A DNA stretch of 64,000 nt from Eublepharis macularius. Taxonomy: Eukaryota; Chordata; Lepidosauria; Squamata; Eublepharidae. Both the position numbers and the translations under genes were made by a program. Of this stretch, positions 31,046 through 41,520 are shown one piece after another (within the stretch, counting starts at the first letter, position 1; each line of letters starts with the position of its first letter). The stretch covers positions 4,663,001 through 4,727,000 of the forward strand of contig NC_072800.1 in the NCBI RefSeq assembly GCF_028583425.1. The letters are read 5' to 3'. The notes under the pieces are model-generated. The model saw only the letters and a list, made by a program, of their open reading frames with translations. It was not told the origin of the DNA and searched no databases.

Positions 31046-33168
31046 GTTCCTTATATTTACAGGCAACTTCAACTTCCCTGATGTGTGCTGGGAGACAAGT
31101 TAGCAAAGTGACAAGAATCATGCAACTTCCTGACATGCCTGACCGATAACTTCCTTTTTCAAATGTTGGAGGAAGCTACAAGGAGCTCGGCCATAGTAGA
31201 CTTAATATTAACCAACAGGGAAGAATTGGTAGATGGGGTGAAGGTGGTGGGGGCCTTAGGGAGAAGGGACCATGTCCTCCTTGAATTCCAATTGCTGTGG
31301 GGGGCCAAGGAAGTTCATAGCTAGACTCGTAGGTTAGATTTACGTAGGGCTGAAATGAATTCAAGCTTGATGAGAGTCATTCCATGGGGGAGTGTGCTGG
31401 AAGGGAACGGAGTGAGTGAAGGGTGGGCTCTTCTGAAACATGAGCGTTTGCAAGCTCAAGCCCTCACTATCCCAGCAAGACGGAAACATGGTAAGGGCTC
31501 CAAGAAATCAATGTGGATGAGCTTCAGAATAAGCTAAGGGAGAAAAAGGAAATGTTCAGGAAATGGAGAGAAGGACAGACCTCTAAAGAGGAATATATGA
31601 GGGTGACTAGGTACTGCAGATCATCCATCAGAGAAGCCAAAGCTCAGTATGAATTGGGTCTGGCCAGGGGGGCTCGCTACAATAAGGAAAACTTCTACGG
31701 AGATATAAGAAGCAAATGGAAGGTAAAATAGGCAAGTGGACCACGTTGGGAGTAGAAGGGTCAAATCCACATTACTCATTCTAAGTCACATGTTCCCCGC
31801 ATTCCCCACGCAATCCCGAGTGCCGGTCACATTACCTCATTAAACAGACGCATTTCATTCGTATTTCTCCCAAATATGTGGTCACAGGTTTTCAACGGGA
31901 GTTTCACGGTGGCCGTGAACGGGCCAATGCGCAATTTGCGTGGTTTTTTTAAAAACCACCCCCCTTCCTGTCTCTCCGGCCGTTCCGAGAGTTCCTATTG
32001 GCTGATTCAACTTGCAAGTGCTCCGTAGTCTGCAAAAGACTGTTTTTGACTTCATAGCATTGGATTTATTGATTATGCTGTTTCTGAATCAAATCTGGTA
32101 GTTTGAAAAATCATTTTGGGGTGAATCCATCCTCAGAACGGACTCGCGAAACTTCCTTTTTAACTGTTTTTTATTTTTTTTATTTTATATTACTGTAATA
32201 TCGAAATTATGAAATGTTGAAATAATGACACTCCAAGGAAGTGAAACTTCAGTAAAATTCAGGCACTGAACTGTCCTGCATAGGAAATGCCTACGAAAGC
32301 TTCCCACATGCTTCCAAATTCCCCAAAAAGAAACGGGAGAGAGCCATCAGTGCTGTCAGTGGGGGGAAAGAGAGGCATCATTATCTTCAATGATGTTTCT
32401 TTATAAGGCAAGATCAAAATAACGGAAAAGTGCGCTCAAAAAAATAAAAAATAAATGGGCGGGGAAAAAAGGTCCCGCCCAAAAAAGCGGTTTTCGAGCG
32501 GCCATGTGACCAGAGGGACGCGCGAGGAAGACGGATTGGAAGCAGGAATGTGAACGAAAAGGAAAAAATTGCGGATTGGAGGCAAACGGAAGATATCCGA
32601 TAAACATGCGGGTAATGGGTGAATGTGGATTCGACCAAGGAGAAAGGCTTAATGACTTATTTGTCTCCGTTTTCTCCCTGAAGCACTTGAGCCCATCTAG
32701 AGATGGTAGAAGACATGACAGGACACCTGGGTGGCTAGTTGACATTGACAGAGAGGTTATGGAGAGGCACCTGGCTGCACTGGACAAATACAAATCCCCT
32801 GGGCTGGATGGTGTGCACCCAAGAGTGCTCAAAGAACTTTCTAGAGAACTTGCAGAGCCTCTGTCCTTCATCTTCAAGGCCTCCTGGAGGACTGGAGATG
32901 TGCCTCAAGATAGAAGAAGAACAAATGTTATCCCAATTCCCAAGAAAGGGAAGAAGGATGACCCGGGAAACTACAGGCCAGTCAGTCTGATTTCTGTTAC
33001 TGGGAAGATATTAGAGCAGATATTAAAGAGATCGACGTGTAAGCATCTGAAGAACTGCTTAGTGATCCAAGGATGTCAACATGTTTTTGTCCCCAACAGA
33101 TCTTGTCAGACCAACCTGGTTTCCTTCTTTGATCGAGTGACGAGCTTACTGGATCATGGGAACTCACA
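31046..33168 (+). pseudogene. CR1 ORF2: endonuclease end to reverse-transcriptase start
   Basis: GNFNFPDVCWE and SSAIVDLILTNREELVDGV (31060-31230) are the C-terminal endonuclease. KKEMFRKWREGQ and AKAQYELGLARG (31540-31680) form the linker. The frame is then interrupted by a TIR transposon (31759-32636). It resumes as LNDLFVSVFS, then YKSPGLDGVHPRVLKEL, NVIPIPKKGKKDDPGNYRPVS and RSCQTNLVSFFDRV, the first domains of the reverse transcriptase. It ends abruptly at 33168, before the DFSKAFD motif, where an antisense CR1 starts with its 3' terminus. Stops occur, for example at 31322 and 31730. Confidence 0.9.
31759..32636. mobile_element. TIR DNA transposon, unclassified
   Basis: 878 bp with inverted ends GGTCAAATCCACATTACTC and (reverse-complemented right end) GGTCGAATCCACATTCACC; similarity continues with gaps to about 37 bases. 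It is flanked by AAG on both sides (31756-31758, 32637-32639), a possible 3-bp duplication. Interruption of a clearly CR1-coding region confirms both borders. The interior is A/T-rich in the middle with C/G-rich shoulders and has no transposase. The superfamily is not recognised; a 3-bp duplication allows PIF/Harbinger or CACTA-type movers. Confidence 0.8.
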
Positions 33169-35102
33169 GAATCACAGAGTTGGAACGGGCCATACAGACC
33201 TTCTAGTTAGGCATGGGCATGAACAGAAAAGAAACCGAACATGCTGTTAGTTGTTCATTGCCATCCACGAACAATGAACAATGAACACTGATGAACATGA
33301 CCTGTTCATGAACATGTTAGTTGTTCGTTGTTTGTGGGAGCCAGCAAGCTCTCCTCCAGTCATCAAGATCCCTACCGCACCACTCCCAGAAATCCTACCT
33401 GAGCAGGCAGCAGGAAATGTACCAATAATAAATAATAGATTGGCCCAGAGCCTGGCAGCAGCCCTGGAACTTGAAGAGGTAGATCCCTATCCCACCACAC
33501 ACCCCCACACAAAGAAAATTCAAGCTCCATGTACTCTCGCTGTCTCTCTCTCAAAATGCCAACAGCAACTGTCTCTCCCTCACTGTCTGCAAAACCAGAG
33601 CTGGGAGCCCCCCTCCCCCCTGCTCTTTGCTTCCTTGTAACAAATTTGGAGCTCCACATTTGAAAGGAAGATCTGCCTATCAAGCTAAATTGGGCTTAGA
33701 TTGGGGTTTCCAGGGCAACAACAGGTGTTCAGACAGAGTTCAGGGAGTCCCTGCCTCGGATTGCCAATGGAATTGATTGCAGGTGCAAGACTGTCTGGCT
33801 TGATGAACAGCAACGAACAGCAACGAACGAGGCTTGCAACGACCACCTGTTCGTTTAGAATGGAGCCTCATGAACAGCTTGTTCGTGAACAGCTGATTGG
33901 GCTGTTTGTGGCTGTATTTAATTTGTATTGCTGTTCGTACCTATTTCTACTTTTAGTCCAACCTCCTGCCCAATGCACGATGAGCCTAAAGCATCCCTGA
34001 CAAATATTCATCCAACCTCTTCTTGAAAACTGCCTGTGAAGGGGAGCTCACCACCTCCCTAGGCAGCTGATTCTACTTTTGAACTACTCTGACCATGAAA
34101 AAGTTTTTCCTAATATCCAGCCGGTACCTTTGTGCATGTAGTTTTAGCCCATTGCTTCGCGTCCTACCCTCTGCTGCCAACTGGAACAGCTCCCTGCCCT
34201 CCTCCAAATGACATCCTTTCAAATATTTAAAGAGAGCAATCATGTCCCCCCCCTCAATCTCCTCTTCTCCAAACTAAACATTCCCAAGGCCCTTAGCCTT
34301 TCCTCGTAGGGCTCAGTCTCCAGACCCCTGATCATTCTTGTCGCTCTCTTTTGCACCCTCTCAATTTTGTCCACATCCTTTTTGAAGTGAGGCTTCCAGA
34401 ACCGCACACTGTACTCCACGTGTGGCCTGACCAAGGCAGTATAGAGAGGGACTATGGCCTCCAGCGATTTTGATGCAATGGCCCTTTTGATACAACCCAA
34501 GACTGAGTTTGCCTTTTTTGCTCCAAGATCTCTTTCGCATTCACTACTACCCAGACGTGTATCCCCCATCCTGTATTTGTGCTTCACATTTTTGTGGCTC
34601 AGATGGAATACTGTGCACTTATCTATGTTGAATTGCATCCTGTTCACACTTGTCCACTTCTCCAGAGTATTCAGGTCTTGTTGAATTTTAACTCTATCTT
34701 CTTGGTTGTTTGCCACTCCTCTCAATTTGATATCATCAGAAAATTTAATGAGTAGCCCATTTACCTCTTCATCTAGATCATTGATAAAAATATTGAGAAG
34801 TACCAGGCCCCAAACCGAGCCCTGTGGCACCCCACTGGGCACCTGCCTCCAATCTCATGAAATGCCATTGACCACCACTCTTTGGGTGCGGTCCTCTAAC
34901 CAGTTCCCTGTCCACTGAACTGTCCTATAGTCCAGTCCGCAGTTTTCCAGTTTACCCATTAGAATGTCATGGGGAGCCTTATCAAAAGCTTTACTGAAAT
35001 CCAGGTAAATCATGTTGACAGAGTTCCCACGATCCAGTAAACTCATCACTCGATCAAAGAAGGAAACCAGGTTGGTCTGACAAGATCTGTTGGGGACAAA
35101 AC
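33169..35102 (-). pseudogene. CR1 ORF2 reverse transcriptase to 3' end, antisense, split by a hAT element
   Basis: The CR1 3' terminus in reverse (TCACAGAATCACAGAGTTGG) starts at 33169. Reading on the minus strand from 35102: VSFFDRV-type text, MIYLDFSKAFDKAPHDIL (domain A), GVPQGSVWGLVLLNIFINDL (domain B), IKFSDDIKLRGVAN (catalytic box, SDD in place of ADD), then [35 protein letters not shown] and [14 protein letters not shown]. At least one frame break separates the parts at about 34850. A related hAT element is inserted at 33208-33949 in its 3' UTR. The 5' end is truncated within the reverse transcriptase. Confidence 0.92.
33208..33949. mobile_element. Non-autonomous hAT element, GGGCATGAAC subfamily
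   Basis: 742 bp with ends TAGGCATGGGCATGAAC and GTTCGTACCTATTTCTA, degraded versions of the TAGAGATGGGCA terminus seen at 38454. It is flanked by CTTCTAGT (33200-33207) and CTTTTAGT (33950-33957), an 8-bp duplication with one mismatch. Subterminal regions are full of GTTCGTTG/CAACGAAC and TGAACA motifs in both orientations, like transposase-binding repeats. The interior includes CCAGGGCAACAACAGGTGTT and GATTGCCAATGGAATTGATT, distantly like 38610-38700. Confidence 0.83.
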
Positions 35103-35832
35103 CAACAGAGGGGGGTATGTCATTTCAGTTCCTGCTTTTTTACAAATAGAATTATCTATGCTGAAGCTTCATGGTACTACAGGTAGCTGTCTGGCAGACT
35201 ATTCTGTGTGCCAGGAAAATGAGGCTGTAACTCTGTTACAGTAATTAGTATACTTACAGAAACAAACAGAATCATAGAAAATTCTAAATGCATTGGTTCC
35301 AGGGTGGAGACCAGTTAATTCATAACTTCAAAATCCAGGAAGAAATTTGGGTAATTACTAACGCAAAACTCACCAAATCGTTGTTTGTAAAATACAACTA
35401 CAGGATGCCAGTGATAGAAATGTAAATATTAGCCACCATACATATTCCTAAGTTAAGAATGAACTGAAATTTGAAATGAGAATTGTTTTAAAAACATCAA
35501 TGAGCATATCTTTGGGTAGAACATGAAACAAGAATTGTTTTTGTCTTAGAAATCTGCATACCCTCCTTATTGTAAGTGCCCTGTTAAAAGACAGCTGTTT
35601 GCATTTTATTATAAAAAGTTAAATTGTCTCTTGACAATAAATTCAAAATACACCAGCAGTTGTTTACTGCAAGAATCAATGCATCAGTTACAACACAAAG
35701 TCTTTTATAGTGTCACAGCCAAGCCCTAAAAACTTGCTATGCCAGCAAACAAACCAAGGCTGCTGTACTAGTACCTACCGATGGACACCTAACTACTCTG
35801 TTGGGATAGTGTTTTGAGGTGCAGACATTGAT
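35103..35832. other. No recognisable feature
   Basis: A/T-rich and apparently unique. Confidence 0.45.
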
Positions 35833-36812
35833 TGTCAGGTTCTGCCCAAGCACCGCTAGGCCGGGCGCTGGCACACCTGATCTTGGCTCTGGGAGGACAT
35901 CAGGGACAACACAGTTTCTCACCCTATGGAAGGAGGGGGATATGCATCACCCTCACTCCCTCTCAGTCCACTCACAGGCCTGCTTAACCTCAAGGAGTCC
36001 TGGCTGCCTCCCTTTACTTCTCACCTTCCACAGCCTTTAGCCTCGTCTCCTCCAGGCTTGATCTTCTTCCTCATCTCCTCCATCTTCCATGCTCTTCCTC
36101 CTTCCAGCTCCTCTCTCACTCTACCAAACTCCATCACGCTCCTACACAGTCTGCACTGTCCTCCTTCTCCCACTTCCTGCTCCTAACTCACCACCACACC
36201 TTGTGAGATAACTTCCCTTATATCCCTTCTCCCATTTCCAGATCCATCTGCCAACCACGCCCCCCAGACCTCTAGCCATGGCCCTGGCTGTCCTAGGCAG
36301 CCACACCTGTGGTTGCTTCACTGGCAGCTCTGAGCAGACACACCTGTGCTTTCTTTGCTGGCTGCCAGTCTTCCTCTGCTGAATGCCTCAGGCAGCTCCA
36401 CCTGGGGCTGCTTTGCTCCCAGCCTTATCTGGCTCTTGTTAGCTCCTTCTAACCTGCCTGCAGGTTGGGGCGCAGCCCTGTGCTGCCTTCCCTCCACTAC
36501 TGGTAAGATTGCTGGCTGGCTTGCTGCTGGCTGGCCATCCCTGCATCTTGTGCCCTCTCCCACCAGTGGGGTCCCCTTCTGGCTATCCTCATTGCCCCTA
36601 TCTGTGCTCCTAGGCTCCCACCAGATGGTGGGGCTAGCTGGCTTCTGCCTGCTCCATCTGACCCTCTGAGGCTTTGGTGCTTTTCTCCCTCCCTCTGTTG
36701 CTGTTAGGTTTTGGACCAGGGTGTCAGTTGGGGTGGCTGGGTAGCTGTCTCCCAGCTGTCTCCTGTTCCCTTCTGCTGGCAAGTCTGGAGGTTGGGCCTC
36801 AGACCCCAGATG
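35833..36812. repeat. 1-kb dispersed repeat of unknown class, copy B
   Basis: It begins TGTCAGGTTCTGCCC and aligns with 26348-27322 along its full length, with many substitutions. TTGAT occurs immediately before it (35828-35832) and again at 36813-36817, a possible 5-bp target duplication, which would make the right end CCCCAGATG. The minus-strand frame 36318-36782 stays open and collinear with the copy A frame (shared SYPA, PKPQRVRW, KPASPT, RDGQPAASQPA, HRAAPQPAGRLE). Pyrimidine-rich tract at 36020-36190; TATA-like TTATATCCC at 36215. Confidence 0.65.
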
Positions 36813-36900
36813 TTGATAACTGGGGTTCTAGAGCAATGCTTCTTTATCTTTTCCCTCTTCAAGACTGCAATCCAGTTACTGCCAAGTTCCACTAAATTTA

Positions 36901-37165
36901 GACCATTTCAACATGTCCTTAAAGGGATGGCCTACTCATCAAATGTTGCCAGTTTCCCCCATTTACTCCATGTCTCTATTTTGAAATGGTTGCAGGCTGT
37001 TTGGCTTCCATATTTTTGGCATCTTTTCTGAGAACACACTTTTCCACGGTCCCTGAAAAGGTGCTGACGAAACAGAAGCCAAACAGCCTGCTACTGTTTT
37101 GAAATCGGAGACATGTGGAGTGAAGGGGGAAAGCCAGTAGCGTACGGTGAGTGGGATGTCCCTTT
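36901..37165. mobile_element. Palindromic MITE (family P), copy 2
   Basis: GTCCTTAAAGGGATGGCCTA at the left and GTGAGTGGGATGTCCCTTTA at the right, with inner arms TTTACTCCATGTCTCTATTT and TGAAATCGGAGACATGTGGA, match 21338-21625. The extreme right end has decayed, so no duplication can be scored. Confidence 0.72.
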
Positions 37166-37975
37166 ATATAAGATTTGTTGCGCTGATTTCTATAGGAATT
37201 TATCTTCACTAACATAATCTGAAATAGGTTTAGGGTTAGGGTTAAAAATCTCATTTCAGGTTTCTTCACTGTATTCTGTGCAGAGAACAGAGAAACAAAC
37301 ATGAGAGAAGCAAAGGGGTCAGGGAGAAAGCTGATGAGACAGTGCAGATGAGAATGGATTTAGTCAAAAAGGACTGATTCTGACCCAGCATCTTGCAGTT
37401 TTCCTTCCACCTTCTTTCCTAAACAATATAGACAAAAAATGCTTTCACATTTTCTCTTATAATTCCACAAAGAAAAGAGACAGAAATGCACCTTTTAAAA
37501 GCTTGGAATTCACAAGGGTGCACAGCACACTCCTGAAAGGATACATCTCCTCTATTCTCCTATAGCTACACACTTAACTATATTACATTTGTATTGTCGA
37601 AGGCTTTCACGGCCAGAGAATGATGGTTGTTGTGGATTTTCTGGGCTGTATAGCTGTGGTCTTGGCTCCAAGAACATGGCTATACAGCCCGGAAAATCCA
37701 CAACAGCCATATTTGTTCTAAACTTCTATCACTACTATTTCTCCCATCCCTTTGTAAGCAAGTAGCTCTCCCAACATCAAAGTCAATGAGTAAGTCCTCT
37801 TGAGGGTGACTTCCAAGTCCCTGTGTCCACAGTGAGCCATTAGATTGGGGGAATTATACTGAGAACTGAATTTTGGCAGCATATTAAAGAGCCCCAACCT
37901 GTCCCTCAAGGGTGTCGCCCAAAGCTTAGGAATGTCTCTCCATTACAGAAATACAATTTGGAATATAAAACAAAA
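37166..37975. other. Mostly unrecognised
   Basis: Apparently unique except for the foldback fragment at 37594-37709. Confidence 0.4.
37594..37709. mobile_element. Foldback MITE fragment (GAAGGCTTTCACGGCC type)
   Basis: ATTGTCGAAGGCTTTCACGG starts a left arm containing GTTGTGGATTTTCTGGGCTG; the right arm has CAGCCCGGAAAATCCACAAC. The right terminus is missing. ACATTTGT before and ATATTTGT after may be an 8-bp duplication with one mismatch, although the missing right end makes this doubtful. Confidence 0.6.
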
Positions 37976-38110
37976 TTTTATTGACTTTATTTGTACCCAC
38001 CTTTCTCCCCAAAGGGAACCCAAAGCAGCTTACATTCCCCTCTGTTCTATTTTATCTTCACAACGACCCTCTGAGGTTGGTTAGGATAAGAGTGAGTGAC
38101 TGGCTTCCCA
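37976..38110 (-). mobile_element. tRNA-derived SINE with LINE-like tail, antisense, partial
   Basis: TTTGTACCCACCTTTCTCCC, AAAGCAGCTTACATTCCCCT and TTTATCTTCACAACGACCCT match the SINE at 46161; the tRNA-like head is lost. Confidence 0.65.
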
Positions 38111-38194
38111 GATGCCTGCCAGTGGTGGGCAATCTCCCAGGGGTTTGCTCAGTTACTACTGACCCTCCCGCCACTGGGAGGCAACCCAAGAAAG

Positions 38195-38453
38195 GGTGTA
38201 TTGGGCACGATCCCAGCAGGGTGCAAAGACATCAGTTCCCGAAATGATGCCATCATGCTGGCTTCAGGTGTACTCCTGCACTTTGCTGGGGCCAATTTTG
38301 GCCTCAAATAGGCCAGAATTAGCCCTGTGCAAAGTGCAGAAGCATGTACGTGGAAAGAGTGACGGCATCACTTCCCACACCTACCTGGAAGGAAAATACA
38401 ACAGGTAAGTCCCAGATCCCCGTCCCACTGGGAGGGTATAGGAACCTGAGAAC
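38195..38453. mobile_element. hAT MITE fragment, target of the large hAT element
   Basis: GCCAATTTTGGCCTCAAATA and CAAAGTGCAGAAGCATGTAC resemble the MITE interior at 11680-11780. Its right end, GGAACCTGAGAACCCTA, is split by the large hAT insertion and resumes at 45160-45171. The left end was not found. Confidence 0.55.
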
Positions 38454-39061
38454 TAGAGATGGGCACGATCCGCATCACGAATGAAAAAAACCCATGATAA
38501 TGGCGATTGCGCGATCGTGACCCGGCGGATCGTGATCGGCCACGGCCAACGATCCAGCAGTCAGGAGAGGCATGGATCGGGGCGTTCAGGCTCGATTCGT
38601 GGATCCAGCCACTTAGGTGCCAGCAATCTATTTCCCTGGCAACGGAGCCAGGGGAATGCCTGAGCTCTGTTTGCCCTCCTTCTGTTGCCCTGTAAACCCG
38701 AATGGAAGCCCAGCTTTCCTTGATCAGCAGGGCTTCCTTCCAACCATGGAGCAGCAAAGCAGTCACAAGTTGGGAGAAGACACCTAGGGGAGGGAGGGGG
38801 AAGGGGGTGTTCTGTAGCCATGGACACTCCAATCTCATCCCTGAAAACCCTGATAGGCAGCTCTGACGGTGAAACACAGACCTCCTGTGTTGCTGAATGG
38901 GACCCATGCTTATAAATAGCCGTGGCCTCCCAGGCTGGGTTTCACTTTCTGCTAGCAGTGGAGTGGGACAGAGCTCTTGCTTGCTACTTGCTAGCCTTTG
39001 GAGAGAGAGAGAGACTGAGAGATTACAACTGTGCTTGGCTTTAGTGGATAGGGATCTATCT

Positions 39062-40163
39062 CCTCTGGTGCCAGGGCTGCTGCCTGGCTCTGGGGCCAAG
39101 CTCAGTGGGCACCTCGGCTGAGGGCTCACATTAGTGCCTGATCTGTTCAGGTCTGTGGGAGTGGTGGGCTAGGGCTCTAGTCCCTCTCTCTCTCTGGTGC
39201 CAGGGCTGCTGCCAGGCCCTGTTGCCAAGCTCAGTGGGTACCACGGCTGAGGGCTCACATTAGTGCCTGATCTGTTCAGGTCTGTGGGAGTGGTGGGCTA
39301 GGGCTCTAGTCCCTCCCTCCCTCTGTTGCCAGGGCTGCTGCCAGGCCCTGGGGCCAAGCTCAGTGGGCACCTCAGCTGAGGGCTCACATTAGTGCCTGAT
39401 CGGTTCAGGTCTGTGGGAGTGGTGGGCTAGGGCTCTAGTCCATCCCTCCCTCTAGTGCCAGGGCTGCTGCCAGGCCCTGTTGCCAAGCTCAGTGGGCACC
39501 TCGGCTAAGGGCTCACATTAGTGCCTGATTGGGTCAGGTCTGTGGGAGTGGTGGGCTAGGGCTCTAGTCCATCCCTCCCTCTGGTGCCAGGGCTGCTGCC
39601 AGGCCCTGTTGCCAAGCTCAGTGGGCACCTCGGCTGAGGGCTCACATTAGTGCCTGATTGGGTCAGGTCTGTGGGAGTGGTGGGCTAGGGCTCTAGTCCA
39701 TCCCTCCCTCTAGTGCCAGGGCTGCTGCCAGGCCCTGGGGCCAAGCTCAGTGGGCACCTCAGCTAAGGGCTCACATTAGTGCCTGATTGGGTCAGGTCTG
39801 TGGGAGTGGTGGGCTAGGGCTCTAGTCCATCCCTCCCTCTGGTGCCAGGGCTGCTGCCAGGCCCTGTTGCCAAGCTCGGTGGGTACCTCGGCTGAGGGCT
39901 CACATTAGTGCCTGATCGGTTCAGGTCTGTGGGAGTGGTGGGCTAGGGCTCTAGTCCCTCCCTCCCTCTGGTGCCAGGGCTGCTGCCAGGCCCTGGGGCC
40001 AAGCTTGGTGGGCACCTCGGCTGAGGGCTCACATTAGTGCCTGATCTGTTCAGGTCTGTGGGAGTGGTGGGCTAGGGCTCTAGTCCCTCTCTCTCTCTCT
40101 GGTGCCAGGGCTGCTGCCAGGCCCTGGGGCCACGCTCGGTGGGCACCTCAGCTGAGGGCTCTC
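39062..40163 (+). repeat. Array of eight 129-bp repeats upstream of the transposase frame
   Basis: GGGCTCACATTAGTGCC recurs at 39122, 39251, 39380, 39509, 39638, 39767, 39896 and 40025, exactly 129 bases apart each time; the next boundary at 40156 is 131 away. Each unit has TTCAGGTCTGTGGGAGTGGT (or GGTCAGG), GGGCTAGGGCTCTAGTCC, a CTCCCTC/CTCTCTC run and CAGGGCTGCTGCCAGGCCCT. A partial unit precedes the array. Units differ by only a few bases. The array stops immediately before the transposase frame, so it could act as promoter or leader sequence; this is inference. Confidence 0.95.
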
Positions 40164-40164
40164 A

Positions 40165-41099
40165 GTGTCATCTCCTTCTCCTCAGTTGTTGTTGGCTGGC
40201 ACTATGAGGCTCCAGGTGAGGGACAAGAGTGGTCTTGGGGGGAAGTGCAGGGATTGTCCCGGTTGCAGCACGGGAAGCAGTGCTGCGCAGGGCTCTGGAG
40301 CAGCAGAGACTCCCACTCTCCCAAAATCACCAGTTGAGGCTGTGGAGGAGTCCCAACAGCTCTTGCCAGCAGCGGAAGAGGAACTCCTAAAAAATTTTGA
40401 GGAGGAGGAGGCCGAGGGATCCTTTGAGATATGGTTTGGGTTTGAGGAAACCTCCAGCCCGTCCCCGTCCCAAACTACCGGTGCTGCTGTCCCTGCCTGC
40501 TGTCCACCCACCTCTCCGTCTTCTGTTGCCAGCACCGTGGCACAGCCAGCAGCAACCCTTCATCCTCCCTCCCCTGGAACCGTAAGCAGGCCACAGTTCA
40601 AGAGCAATGTTTGGAGGCACTTTCGGGCGCCTTGGTAATGACCCCCGTGTGGTGCGGTGCTGTGTGTGTGAGACCCTGGTGCACAGGGGCAATGACCCGC
40701 AGCACCTGTCATCATCGAACCTGACTCGGCACCTGAAGAGGCACCACCTGAGCCTGTGGTCTCCGTCCTCGGGCAGCGAAACTTCTTTTGGGGGGAGACC
40801 GAGGGCCACCAGCTCGTCTGATCTGGGATTGGTGGGAGGGTCTCTGGAATGCACCCAGAGCAAGAAGCCTTGCCCCGAAGGTGCAGCTGGTGGGAGCAGA
40901 AGGCTCAGGCAGGCCTCCCAGGGGGAAGTTGTTCCATCGCGGTCGGGGGTGGTGCCTCTGAAAAGGGTGAGGTCAAGGGCTCAGGAGGTGGGCATTTGTG
41001 CGGTGGTGCAGGCGATCACTCTGCAAGGCTTCCCCCTGTCGGTCGTGGAGGGCGTGGGCTTCCAACTGCTGCTACAGCACTTTGCCCCATGGTTCACCA
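40165..41099 (+). pseudogene. hAT transposase, N-terminal acidic region and BED zinc finger
   Basis: The first frame (40165-40638) encodes an acidic, proline/serine-rich stretch (EEELLKNFEEEEAEGSFEIW) and then SNVWRHF, the aromatic start of a BED finger. A one-base shift near the CACTTTCGGG at about 40620 moves the rest into the next frame: CCVCETLVHR gives the two cysteines and LTRHLKRHH the histidines of the finger. Downstream, VVEGVGFQLLLQHFAPWF is the conserved helix that follows the finger in Ac-type hAT proteins. The frame is then cut by a solo LTR after ...WFT. The gene is on the same strand as, and directly after, the 129-bp array. Confidence 0.88.
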
Positions 41100-41515
41100 T
41101 GTCAGGTCTGACATAAGTTCCTTGTATGTTCTAACCAGAGAGACTCCATTTTAATCCTGTCAGTGTGCAAGCTCTTCTTTTGCAGGTGACAAGCAGTCCA
41201 GCAACAGTTATCTCGAAGAAGAGGAATGTTTTGACTACAGTCTTTCCAGCCCTGGGAAAGCTGCACTCTCTCAGCTTCAAGCCGTTTGTTTTGAGAACTG
41301 TGGGGGGAGGATGGGAATTGCTGGGCTATGCTATTCTGTACCTTAACCTTTACCTTCATTCGTAACAACATCTGTGTACCAGCCAAGATATTGCATCTTG
41401 GTCCGTGGACTATAATGGTTGTTTATATTCAGTAAAATCTTTTGAAACCAATGGACTCATGTCTAATTGCAAGAGATAGTCTGGATTGCAACTTTTAATA
41501 AGCCACAGTCTGACA
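41100..41515 (+). mobile_element. 416-bp solo LTR inside the hAT transposase gene
   Basis: It starts TGTCAGGTCTGACA and ends CACAGTCTGACA, with TG...CA ends and TGTCAG/CTGACA inverted termini. It is flanked by a perfect 5-bp duplication CACCA (41095-41099 and 41516-41520). The transposase reading frame before it continues in the same frame after it (FTM then PSRCTIGRR), showing clean insertion into a once continuous gene. It is A/T-richer than the surrounding element. ATTCAGTAAAATC near 41428 may be a degraded polyadenylation signal. No internal genes. It is not obviously the same family as the LTRs at 9848 and 54561. Confidence 0.9.
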
Positions 41516-41520
41516 CACCA

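Noticed and set aside
33081-35102. CR1 5' inversion by twin priming
   Set aside because: The inverted segment lies at the 3' end of the antisense copy, and the two overlap by about 85 bases, opposite to the twin-priming arrangement.
37211-37235. TTAGGGTTAGGG, telomere-like repeat
   Set aside because: Only about two units are present, which is expected by chance.
39062-40163. CRISPR-like array
   Set aside because: Whole 129-bp units are repeated without unique spacers, and the genome is a vertebrate.
41100-41515. Intron in the hAT transposase
   Set aside because: Borders do not follow GT...AG, and a 5-bp duplication with TG...CA ends fits an LTR insertion better.
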